Assembly (NCBI RefSeq): GCF_916618745.1
Contig: NZ_OU745373.1
Span: 310,001 to 374,000, forward strand
Direction: 5' to 3'
Origin: Cardiobacterium sp. Marseille-Q4385
GTDB taxonomy: Bacteria; Pseudomonadota; Gammaproteobacteria; Cardiobacteriales; Cardiobacteriaceae
Length of the DNA stretch: 64,000 nt
The notes below the pieces were generated by a model, which was given only the letters and a program-made list of their open reading frames with translations, was not told where the DNA came from and made no database searches. The position numbers were made by a program, and so were the translations under genes. Below are positions 1-7,181 of this stretch, piece after piece (position 1 is the stretch's first letter; each line of letters begins with the position of its first letter).

Positions 1-1
1 C

Positions 2-778
2 GGCGGCTACCTGCAAACCTCGCCCGAATACGCACTGAAAATCCTGCTGGCAGCGGGTGCGGGCGACATTTACCAGCTGGCGCACGTCTTTCGTGGTGAA
101 GAACAGGGACGCAAGCACCGGCGCGAATTCATGCTGCTCGAATGGTATCGCTGCGGCTACGACCATCTGCGCCTGATGGACGAAGTGACGGATCTCGTCC
201 GCACCCTGCTGCCTGCCTGCCGTGATTGGCCAGTGCGCCACACGCCCTACGCCACCCTCTTCCGCGACCGCTTCGCCATCGACATTCACCGCGCCGATGA
301 CGCCACCATTCGCCGCCTGACCACCGCGCACATCCCGGAAAGCGCTATCTGGCAGCTCAATCGTGATGCCATGCTGGATCTGCTGTACAGCCATTACATT
401 GAGCCGCAACTGGGGCGCGGCGCACTGGAATACATCTGCGACTACCCGCCCTCGCAGGCGGCGCTGGCGCGTATCAGCGAGAACGCTGACGGTGAGGCCG
501 TCGCCGCCCGCTTCGAGCTCTACATCGACGGTATGGAACTATGCAACGGTTTTTGGGAACTGACGGACGCTGCCGAACAGCGCGCCCGCTTCCTCGCCGA
601 CAACCACACCCGTGTGCAAGCGGGGCTGCCGCCTATCCCGCTCGATGAAGACTTCCTCACTGCCCTCGCCCACGGTCTACCGGACTGCGCCGGTGTCGCC
701 CTCGGTGTGGACCGTCTGCTGATGCTGGCAAGCGACGCAACACATATAGAGGATGTCGTTCCGCCGTCACGACTGTGA
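2..778 (+). CDS. epmA: EF-P beta-lysine ligase EpmA (PoxA/GenX), 5' truncated
   Basis: The frame is open from the left edge, so the N-terminus lies outside the window and 258 residues are visible. The protein matches the class II lysyl-tRNA-synthetase-like catalytic core of EpmA. The motif 2 region (FRGEEQGRKHRREFMLLEW) and the motif 3 stretch GVALGVDRLLMLAS are both present. EpmA works in the cytoplasm, attaching (R)-beta-lysine to a conserved lysine of elongation factor P so that ribosomes can pass polyproline stretches. The C-terminus (IEDVVPPSRL) departs from the usual ending with a DRA-like tail, so a small change at the 3' end is possible. It converges on the frd operon, with a shared terminator between them. 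Confidence 0.9.
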   Translation, partial: GGYLQTSPEYALKILLAAGAGDIYQLAHVFRGEEQGRKHRREFMLLEWYRCGYDHLRLMDEVTDLVRTLLPACRDWPVRHTPYATLFRDRFAIDIHRADDATIRRLTTAHIPESAIWQLNRDAMLDLLYSHYIEPQLGRGALEYICDYPPSQAALARISENADGEAVAARFELYIDGMELCNGFWELTDAAEQRARFLADNHTRVQAGLPPIPLDEDFLTALAHGLPDCAGVALGVDRLLMLASDATHIEDVVPPSRL

Positions 779-935
779 TGCCAATCCTCCTCGTGCACAG
801 CAAATTTCTTTCCCCCGGTAAAGGATATGTTTGGGAACTCGCAAAGCCACGTAGCGGAAAAGGTTGGGCAAGAACCGTTCGGTACACGTAACCTCGGTTA
901 GCAGAGAAATTCTTGTCGTATAGAAGAATAGAGAC

Positions 936-966
936 AAAAAAAGCGCGGCAGATGCCGCGCTTTTTT
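936..966. terminator. Bidirectional rho-independent terminator between epmA and frdD
   Basis: A GC-rich stem (AAGCGCGGC / GCCGCGCTT) with a four-base loop is flanked by A and T runs on both sides. It can therefore end transcription of epmA on the plus strand and of the frd operon on the minus strand. Confidence 0.85.
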
Positions 967-981
967 ATCGCTCGGATTCGC

Positions 982-1380
982 TTACCAGCCTACGCAGAGG
1001 GTGATGAGAGCGCCGAGGATGGCAATGGCGTAAAAAATATTACGCGTACGGTTGCCGATGTGAATGTGCAGGTCGTGCAGGACGTAGTAGAAGCGGTGCA
1101 CGCCGTGCCACAACATGGCAAAGATGATGCCGACCAGGATCAGGTAAACGAAGTTGTTGGCTACCAGCCAGTGAATGCTGTAGTAGAACTTCGCCGGATC
1201 ACCAAGCATACCGAAGGGCAGCAGGACGCAGAGAACGAGGATAATCGGTGCGAGCGCGAGAGCCGCGATGGTGCCGCCGACTGAGAAGAGTCCCCAGTAG
1301 ATGGGTTTCAGGTGACGGGTATGGCGGACGTGTTCGTGTTTGAAACGCCACCAGTAATTTTTGGTGCTTTGTTCGTTCAT
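982..1380 (-). CDS. frdD: Fumarate reductase membrane subunit D
   Basis: This 132-residue protein has three hydrophobic helices and is the last gene of frdABCD. It resembles E. coli FrdD (119 aa) in the segment around KPIYWGLFSVGG and in the later HGVHRFYYVLHDLHIHI. With FrdC it anchors the catalytic FrdAB dimer in the inner membrane and forms the quinol site for anaerobic fumarate respiration. It lies 10 bp downstream of frdC. Having two separate small anchors in this order favours fumarate reductase over succinate dehydrogenase. Confidence 0.9.
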   Translation of the reverse strand: MNEQSTKNYWWRFKHEHVRHTRHLKPIYWGLFSVGGTIAALALAPIILVLCVLLPFGMLGDPAKFYYSIHWLVANNFVYLILVGIIFAMLWHGVHRFYYVLHDLHIHIGNRTRNIFYAIAILGALITLCVGW

Positions 1381-1390
1381 GGGTCTCTCC

Positions 1391-1783
1391 TCAGGACAGG
1401 CAGGCGACGAGTATCAGCAGGATGACGAGAACGCCGCCGAATGCCGCCCAGCCGCCTTTGATGATGAGGTTGTCCGGCACAAATTTTTCGCCGCGCTGGA
1501 TGCGGATGGCTTTCGGCATGGCTTCAAACCAGGTTTTGCTGTTAAGCAGCGAGCCAACGATGGCAATGATGTTGATGAGCAGCATCAGCGGATTGTGCTG
1601 GAAGTGCATCCAGCCAAGCCAGGCGGCTTCGCTGTTTGCCAAAGCGGCGACACCGTAAAAGAGGTTGAAGGCGGCGATGGCGGTGGTGATGCTGGTCAGC
1701 TCGCGCAGCATGTACCAGCGGTAGGTACAGTTGGCTTTGTACCAGTCGTCGGGTTGGGCGTGATGATAGGGTTTGCGCGCCAT
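1391..1783 (-). CDS. frdC: Fumarate reductase membrane subunit C
   Basis: This 130-residue protein has three membrane helices. It matches FrdC (E. coli 131 aa) across RWYMLRELTSITTA near the N-terminus and LNSKTWFEAMPKA in the middle. It pairs with FrdD to hold FrdAB on the cytoplasmic face of the membrane and to oxidise menaquinol. One base separates it from frdB, so translation is probably coupled. Confidence 0.92.
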   Translation of the reverse strand: MARKPYHHAQPDDWYKANCTYRWYMLRELTSITTAIAAFNLFYGVAALANSEAAWLGWMHFQHNPLMLLINIIAIVGSLLNSKTWFEAMPKAIRIQRGEKFVPDNLIIKGGWAAFGGVLVILLILVACLS

Positions 1784-1784
1784 G

Positions 1785-2546
1785 TCATGCCTCCTTGTTT
1801 TTCGGCGTTTTTTCGGGTTTGACGAGGTTCAGGCCCCAGTACGGCACGGCTGTCGCCTTGACTTGCTGGATAGCACCTGCCGGGTCAACGTGTTTCGGGC
1901 AGACTTCCGAGCAGCTGCCGACGAAGGTGCACGGCCAGACGCCGTTTTCGTCGATGAGTGCGCTGTAACGCTGACGGTTGCCTTCGTCACGGTTATCAAG
2001 GTTATAGCGCTGCGCGAGAGCGATGGCGGCTGGACCCAAATAGTCGGCGTTGATACCGATTTGCGGGCAGGCCTGATAGCAGAGCATGCAGTTGATGCAC
2101 ATGGTGTACTGCTTGAATTTGGCCAGTTGCTCCGGGGTTTGCAGGTATTCTTTTTCGGCCAGCGCGCGCGGGTTTTTGGTGATGATGAAGGGGCTGACGG
2201 CATTGAGCTTGTTGATAAAGGGGTCAAGGTCAACGACGAGGTCTTTTTCGATGGGGAAGTTATCCAGCGCGCCGATGGTGATTTCGCCAACATCCGCGTA
2301 TTCGCGCACAAAGGTCGAGCAGGCAAGACGCGGTTGCCCGTTGATTACCATCCCGCAGGAACCACAGACTTCCATGCGGCATGACCAGCGGTAAGCGATG
2401 CTCGGATCGAAGTCGGCTTTGAGCAGTTCGAGGGCATCCAGGATGGACATGTCTGGCGTCCATTCAATTTCAAAGGGCTGCGCCCAGGGTTTTTCGTCCT
2501 CGTCGGGACGGTAACGCATCAGGTTGATTCGGATTTTTTGTGCCAT
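1785..2546 (-). CDS. frdB: Fumarate reductase iron-sulfur subunit
   Basis: This 253-residue protein carries the three expected cluster-binding regions. The N-terminal ferredoxin domain has CRMEVCGSCGMVINGQPRLAC for the [2Fe-2S] centre. The C-terminal domain has CINCMLCYQACP and CTFVGSCSEVCPKHVDP for the [4Fe-4S] and [3Fe-4S] centres. It passes electrons from menaquinol at FrdCD to the FAD of FrdA. The length is close to E. coli FrdB (244 aa). It starts 12 bp after frdA. Confidence 0.95.
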   Translation of the reverse strand: MAQKIRINLMRYRPDEDEKPWAQPFEIEWTPDMSILDALELLKADFDPSIAYRWSCRMEVCGSCGMVINGQPRLACSTFVREYADVGEITIGALDNFPIEKDLVVDLDPFINKLNAVSPFIITKNPRALAEKEYLQTPEQLAKFKQYTMCINCMLCYQACPQIGINADYLGPAAIALAQRYNLDNRDEGNRQRYSALIDENGVWPCTFVGSCSEVCPKHVDPAGAIQQVKATAVPYWGLNLVKPEKTPKNKEA

Positions 2547-2558
2547 GTTGGGTGCCTC

Positions 2559-4334
2559 TTAATGGTTCGCTTGTTCTGCTTCTGCGCCGTACACCCGTTT
2601 GGCCGGCTGGGACTTGGTGATGCAGACGTCGCTGTAGGCAATTTCCGGTTTTTCCCCATTTTCTTGGTAGAAAGCCAGGGTGTGTTTGAGGAATTTGTCG
2701 TCGTCACGTTCGGGGTAATCCAGCCGTTGGTGCGAGCCACGTGATTCGGTGCGCTGTTCGGCGGAATAGATCATGGTTTCGGCGACATCGAGCAAGTAAC
2801 CAAGCTCAATGGTGGTGAGCCAGTCGGTATTGAAGGTATCGCTGTGATCGGTAACGCGGACATTTTTGTAGCGCGCTTTCAGTTCCTTGATTTTGGCACT
2901 GGCGCGAGCGCAGTTTTCAGCGCTGCGATAAATACCGATTTCCGCTTCCATCATTGCGGTAAGTTCACGGCGGATGTCCGCCGGTTTTTCGCTGCCGCCA
3001 CTGCGGTTTTTCAGTTCGAGGAACGGCTGCCAAGCTTTTTCTGCGAGTTTGGCGAATTGTTCTTTGCTGGCGTGATAGCTGCTGCCGTTGGCACGTTTCC
3101 AAGCGTCTTCGCCGGCTACTTTGCCGAAAACGCAGAGTTCAGCGAGTGAGTTCGAGCCGAGGCGATTTGCGCCGTGCAGACCGACGGATGAACATTCACC
3201 GACTGCAAAGAGACCTTGCAGGCGGGTCTCGCAGCGCTGGTTGGTTTCGATGCCGCCCATGGTGTAGTGCGCAGTCGGACGGACGGGAATCGGCTCATGC
3301 ACCGGGTCAACACCGACAAATTTTTTCGCCAGCGAGCAGATAAAGGGCAAACGCTCGGTAAGGTAGGCTTCACCGAGGTGACGCAGGTCAAGATTGACCA
3401 CATCGCCGCGCGGGTTCTGCACAGTGCGGCCAGCTTTCCATTCGTGATAGAAGGCTTGCGAGAGTTTGTCACGCGGACCGAGCTCCATGTATTTGTTTTT
3501 TGGTTCACCAATCGGGGTTTCCGGCCCGAGACCATAGTCTTGCAGATAGCGGTAACCGTCTTTATTGGTGAGAATGCCGCCTTCGCCCCGGCAGCCTTCC
3601 GTCATCAGGATGCCGGAACCGGGCAGACCGGTCGGGTGATACTGCACAAATTCCATGTCGCGCAGCGGTACGCCGTGGCGGTAGGCAAGCGCCATACCGT
3701 CGCCGGTAACGATGCCACCGTTGGTGTTGAACGCGAAGACGCGACCGGCACCGCCGGTTGCGATGATGACGGATTTAGCCTGAACGGCACGCAGGACGCC
3801 GTTTTGCACGTCGTAACAGAGGACGCCGTGCAATGCGCCCTTCTCTTCAATCAGGTCAACGGCGAAATGCTCGTCCAAGCGGTGGATATTAGGGAATTGC
3901 AGCGAAGTCTGGAACAGGGTGTGCAGCATATGGAAGCCACTTTTATCCGCCGCAAACCAAGTACGCGGGATTTTCATCCCACCGAAACGACGTACGTTGG
4001 CGCGGCCATCGGGTTTGCGCGACCACGGACAGCCCCAGTGCTCCATCTGAATCATTTCTTCGGTGGCATGTTCGACGAAGTATTGCACCACGTCCTGCTC
4101 ACACAGCCAGTCGCCGCCTGAAACCGTGTCGTTAAAGTGATATTCAAGCGAGTCATCTTCGCGCACCACACCTGCCGAGCCACCTTCTGCCGCCACAGTA
4201 TGGCTGCGCATCGGATAGACTTTGGAAATCAGGCTGATTTTGGCATTGGGCGCACTGCGGGCGATTTCGATCGCGGCGCGCAACCCGGCGCCACCGGCGC
4301 CGACGATGGCCACATCGGACTGGATTATGTCCAT
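2559..4334 (-). CDS. frdA: Fumarate reductase flavoprotein subunit
   Basis: This 591-residue catalytic subunit reduces fumarate to succinate. The FAD dinucleotide motif GAGGAG is at residues 12-17. The probable covalent FAD histidine is H45 in SHTVAAEGG. The conserved GGIETN and HGANRLGSNSLAEL segments are also present. The frame could be extended 13 codons upstream, but MDIIQSDVAIVG matches the family N-terminus and has an AGAGG ribosome-binding site 6 bp before the ATG, so that start was chosen. It is the first gene of frdABCD, and an FNR-like site lies upstream. Confidence 0.95.
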   Translation of the reverse strand: MDIIQSDVAIVGAGGAGLRAAIEIARSAPNAKISLISKVYPMRSHTVAAEGGSAGVVREDDSLEYHFNDTVSGGDWLCEQDVVQYFVEHATEEMIQMEHWGCPWSRKPDGRANVRRFGGMKIPRTWFAADKSGFHMLHTLFQTSLQFPNIHRLDEHFAVDLIEEKGALHGVLCYDVQNGVLRAVQAKSVIIATGGAGRVFAFNTNGGIVTGDGMALAYRHGVPLRDMEFVQYHPTGLPGSGILMTEGCRGEGGILTNKDGYRYLQDYGLGPETPIGEPKNKYMELGPRDKLSQAFYHEWKAGRTVQNPRGDVVNLDLRHLGEAYLTERLPFICSLAKKFVGVDPVHEPIPVRPTAHYTMGGIETNQRCETRLQGLFAVGECSSVGLHGANRLGSNSLAELCVFGKVAGEDAWKRANGSSYHASKEQFAKLAEKAWQPFLELKNRSGGSEKPADIRRELTAMMEAEIGIYRSAENCARASAKIKELKARYKNVRVTDHSDTFNTDWLTTIELGYLLDVAETMIYSAEQRTESRGSHQRLDYPERDDDKFLKHTLAFYQENGEKPEIAYSDVCITKSQPAKRVYGAEAEQANH

Positions 4335-4435
4335 AGAGTACCTCTTTGTTATGTTTCTTGTGGATGCGCGCATTTTATCATCATTTTACCGGCGCGGGCG
4401 AACGCAATCAGCTTTTTCTTTAATGAAAATAAGAA

Positions 4436-4441
4436 TTTATA
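4436..4441 (-). promoter_or_regulatory. Predicted -10 element of the frd promoter
   Basis: On the minus strand this reads TATAAA inside a TTATAAATTC context. Its spacing from the FNR-like site puts that site roughly 39-42 bases upstream of the likely transcription start, as in class II FNR-activated promoters. No good -35 hexamer is seen, which is common for activator-dependent promoters. Confidence 0.5.
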
Positions 4442-4460
4442 AGCACCAAATGGGTTCGCA

Positions 4461-4474
4461 TTGAGGCACATCAA
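4461..4474. promoter_or_regulatory. FNR/CRP-family binding site upstream of frdA
   Basis: The sequence TTGAGGCACATCAA matches the FNR consensus TTGATNNNNATCAA at 9 of 10 fixed positions. It lies about 127 bp before the frdA ATG and upstream of a TATAAA -10 element. Fumarate reductase is a classic FNR-activated operon in enteric bacteria, so oxygen-controlled activation is the natural reading. Confidence 0.7.
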
Positions 4475-4637
4475 GCGACAAACCGTCACCGGTATTCGCG
4501 TAATTTCTCGCTTTTATTGAGGATTTTTGTGCATTCGTACCTTTGTTCCTCATATTGAGATGAGGGCAGTATTTCCTTTTCATTGCCCTCTACACCGCTC
4601 GCTTGCCCATTCATGGGCAACTGTGGCGATGCTGGGG

Positions 4638-5745
4638 CTACGTTCCTTGTGGTTGCAGCATGTGCATGATGAGACGGATAAGCGTGTCTTTTTGTGCCGG
4701 GGCAGATTATCGGCGACAAGCAGGGTCAGGGCAGCGAGGCCGATGTCGTTGATGACGGGCTCACCGTCAGCGCGCAGCAGACGGCGGTTGCGGTGCAGGA
4801 AATCCACGAATAGGAAGGCGCCGCTGCGTTTGTTGCCATCGACAAAGGGGGGATTCTTCACGAAAAAATATAGTCGTTTCAAATAGGGCTGAGACAAGGC
4901 GGCGAGCCGAAGACAGTACAGATAGTACGGCGAGGCGAGCCAACACCGTATCAGTTCTATTTGAAACGACTATAAAGCAGGTGCGCCGCTTTGCTTTCGC
5001 TAGTGGGATAGGCGGGTGCGCTAAAAATGCTTTGTTCGAGGTTGCCCAGCAGGGCGGCGAAACCGTCTTCCCGCTCGCGGGCGAAGAGTTCGGTCGCCTC
5101 GCCGCGCGCGATGAGTTGTTGTTTGAAGGTATGCAGCGCGGTGCGCGCCTCTTGCACATTGGGCAGGATGCCGCCGTTTTCACCCGACGGTTCTTGCAGC
5201 AGGCCTGCGTCGTATTGCTGCAGCCAGAGGAAGGTGTGGGTGTAGCGGCTGACGATGTCCACCAGACCACGCCCGCTCTCCACAGTCAGTTCGGGGGAAG
5301 TGGCGGTTTTTTGGATGAGCCGCAGCGCCTGTTCGAGTTCGGCGGCGTTTTGTTGCAGGCGTTGTTGATTCAGCGCGTAGCCTTTGAGCAGGTAATCTTT
5401 CAGCCGTGCCGTCGCCCAGCGGCGGAACTGGGTGGCATTTTTGGATTTCACGCGGTAACCCACGGAAAGCACCGCATCCAGGTTGTAGTATTTGATCTGC
5501 CGCGTTACCTGACGTTTGCCTTCGGCACGAACTACCGAGTAATCCTCGGTAGTTGTTTTTTCTTCCAGTTCTGCCTCGGCATAGATGTTTTTCAGGTGCA
5601 GATTGATGTTGTCGTACTGGTATCAAACAGTTGTGCCATCTGCGCCTGCGATAGCCAGGACGGTGTCGGTATCGAAACGTACTTCGACTTGGCTTTGTCC
5701 GTCCGCACTTTGGTAGATTTCGATGGGGTTGTGGGGATGCGCCAT
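4638..5745 (-). pseudogene. RhuM-type (Fic/DOC C-terminal) virulence-family protein, disrupted
   Basis: Reading from the ATG at 5745, pieces of a RhuM-like protein appear in order: the N-terminal start with HNPIEIYQSADGQSQVEVRF, then LDAVLSVGYRVKSKNATQFRRW, then the Fic-like segment NPPFVDGNKRSGAFLFVDFL. Three frame breaks are visible: an extra base near 5653, a missing base near 5617, and a missing base near 4704 inside the C-terminal NLP...LIRLIMHML stretch. A 106-bp MITE also sits at 4869-4974. Removing the MITE while keeping one TA joins AAHLLY to FFVKNPPFVDGNKR in frame. The gene is therefore dead; the order in which the lesions arose is unknown. Confidence 0.85.
4869..4974. mobile_element. 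Correia-like MITE (106 bp) inside the RhuM-type gene
   Basis: The element is bounded by a perfect 18-bp inverted repeat, TATAGTCGTTTCAAATAG at 4869-4886 and its complement at 4957-4974, including the TA target duplication. The interior contains ACAAGGCG, AGACAGTACAGATAGTACGG, AAGGCG-like and CCGTA blocks. These are in the same order as in the Correia repeat-enclosed elements of Neisseria. It encodes nothing and would need a transposase supplied in trans. Confidence 0.85.
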
Positions 5746-5782
5746 AATGCGGTCTTCTTTTGGTTGACCTCTTATATTAGCA

Positions 5783-5808
5783 GAATGCGCCCGCAGGGAA
5801 TGCGGGCG
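5783..5808. repeat. GC-rich hairpin downstream of the phosphatase-like gene
   Basis: TGCGCCCGCA and TGCGGGCGCA form a ten-base stem around a short loop. There is no clear T run on either strand, so it could be an RNA-stabilising hairpin or a weak terminator for the minus-strand gene ending at 5833. Confidence 0.4.
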
Positions 5809-5832
5809 CAGTATGGGTAAGGGAAACGGGGC

Positions 5833-6780
5833 TTATTTTTTCCGCTGATAAATCAGAACGGCGCGGTCATCAAAGCTGTAGTTATCTTTGCTGATGCCTT
5901 TGGTTGAGGGGTGTTTGATGCGCATCGGGTCAGCCGCGAGTTGCTCGCGCAGGGTTTTTTCGTAGCTGTCCACGCTCGCTTCGGGTGGATAGATTTCGTA
6001 GCCGTCCGAGCTGAGTTCGATGACTTCTGGCGCTTTGTCGAATTGCCATACGCGCAGTTTGTCGTGCGGGATGGGGAAGCCGTCTATCGCCCAGAACTGG
6101 AAGGCAGTGGGCGCTTCGGGGTTGTTCTGGAATTCGGCCTGGCGTTGCAGGAGCGGTAGGATGTAGTAGCGGCCGAGGTCGTTCTCACGGATTTGTTCGT
6201 CGCTCAGTTTGAGTTCGTCGATGACTTTGACGCGCAGGGCGCTGTTTAGGGTGTCAACCAGTTTTTCTTCGTCGTTATAGGCTTTGCCGTCGATGCGCGC
6301 TTTGGAATCCCCAATGGCGACGAGTTCGTTTTTGTCGAGGTTGTACCAGATCAGGGTGGCAGTCGGTCGGTTGACCGGTTCTTTGGCGAAGTCGATGTCT
6401 TTGTTCGCGGTGTAGAATTCCTGGTATTTGTCGTTGATGCGTTTCAGGATTTCTTCTTTGTCGGTATTGGGCGGCAGGTTCTGGAAGATGTCCTGGATGA
6501 TGTCGCGGCTGACGCGGCCACCTTTTTTGCCGTCGTAGGTTTTGCCGGATTTGTCGGTCGCCCCGTCGAAGACAGCGAGGTAGTGGTCGTTATAGAAGAG
6601 GCCGTCTTCGCAAACGGCGTTGTTTTTTTCGCCCGCGCCTTTTTTGCCTTCGAGGAAGTAGGCAATTTTGCTGCCGTCTTTGAGGGTGGCAGCGGTTTCT
6701 TTGCTGTATTGCAGGTCATCTTTGGCTTGTGCGGTGAGGCTGATGGCCGCAATAGCGGCGGCAAGGAGTGCTTTTTGCAT
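5833..6780 (-). CDS. Exported PPM/PP2C-like protein phosphatase (predicted)
   Basis: This 315-residue protein has a clear Sec signal peptide (MQKALLAAAIAAISLTAQA). The mature part carries spaced motifs of the PPM (PP2C) fold: YLAVFDGATDKSG with the metal-binding DG, TATLIWYN followed by VAIGDSKARI, VIELSSDGYEIYP, and a final DNYSFDDRAVLIYQ. In PP2C enzymes the matching motifs are FDGHGG, GDSRA, SDG and DN. The open frame extends to 7158 but only through a repeat array; the ATG at 6780 has an AAGGAAA ribosome-binding site. PPM phosphatases are usually cytoplasmic, so the export signal is unusual. No partner kinase is adjacent. Confidence 0.65.
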   Translation of the reverse strand: MQKALLAAAIAAISLTAQAKDDLQYSKETAATLKDGSKIAYFLEGKKGAGEKNNAVCEDGLFYNDHYLAVFDGATDKSGKTYDGKKGGRVSRDIIQDIFQNLPPNTDKEEILKRINDKYQEFYTANKDIDFAKEPVNRPTATLIWYNLDKNELVAIGDSKARIDGKAYNDEEKLVDTLNSALRVKVIDELKLSDEQIRENDLGRYYILPLLQRQAEFQNNPEAPTAFQFWAIDGFPIPHDKLRVWQFDKAPEVIELSSDGYEIYPPEASVDSYEKTLREQLAADPMRIKHPSTKGISKDNYSFDDRAVLIYQRKK

Positions 6781-6878
6781 GGTGTTTTCCTTTTTTGGGG
6801 GAAGGATGGGGGCCGGGCGCGGGGTTCCCGCGCCCGGCAGGCTGCGCTCTGGCTGTGCAGAGTGTTGGTACCGGCTGC

Positions 6879-6933
6879 CTTTGTCTACGGCACGGGCGAA
6901 GCGGGGCTTTCGTCGCTTGTGCCGTAGGCAAAG
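6879..6933. repeat. Long imperfect inverted repeat
   Basis: CTTTGTCTACGGCAC at 6879-6893 pairs, with one mismatch, with GTGCCGTAGGCAAAG at 6919-6933. The loop holds a second small pairing of CGAAGCG with CGTCGCTT-like sequence. It lies in the 400-bp gap between dctP and the phosphatase-like gene; no coding function is seen. Confidence 0.5.
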
Positions 6934-6980
6934 GCCGCCACTGCTGGCGGTGGTCGGGGTTGGCAGCGATTTGCCACGAA

Positions 6981-7117
6981 CCCAGTGTTTATCCCGCTTG
7001 GCGGCAACCTCAGTGTTTATCCCGCTTGGCGGCAATCCCAGTATTTGTCCCGCTTGGCGGCAATCCCAGTATTTGTCCCGCTTGGCGGCAACCTCAGTGT
7101 TTATCCCGCTTGGCGGC
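6981..7117. repeat. Short tandem repeat array A (28-bp period, 5 copies)
   Basis: Five near-identical units of the form CAGTGTTTATCCCGCTTGGCGG plus a six-base spacer (AACCTC or AATCCC) occur head to tail. In reverse complement the core is CCGCCAAGCGGGATAAACACTG, the same family as arrays B to F. Copies alternate between GTGTTTATC and GTATTTGTC versions. The array occupies the gap downstream of dctP. There is no spacer diversity, so it is not a CRISPR. Confidence 0.85.
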
Positions 7118-7181
7118 CTTTCCGTTATTTTCACTCGCGTGGGCAACGGGTCGCCCACGCTGTGTCTATTTTGCGTTGCCG

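Noticed and set aside
982..4334. Succinate dehydrogenase instead of fumarate reductase
   Set aside because: Gene order A-B-C-D, the FrdC and FrdD sequence similarity and the FNR-like site fit fumarate reductase; sdh has order C-D-A-B.
6981..7117. CRISPR-like array of short repeats
   Set aside because: Units follow each other with only 6-base near-constant spacers, and no unique spacers of 26-40 bases are present. No cas genes are seen.
5833..7158. N-terminal extension of the phosphatase-like protein to 441 aa
   Set aside because: The extra 126 residues are translated repeat array and hairpin; the ATG at 6780 has a ribosome-binding site and starts a signal peptide.
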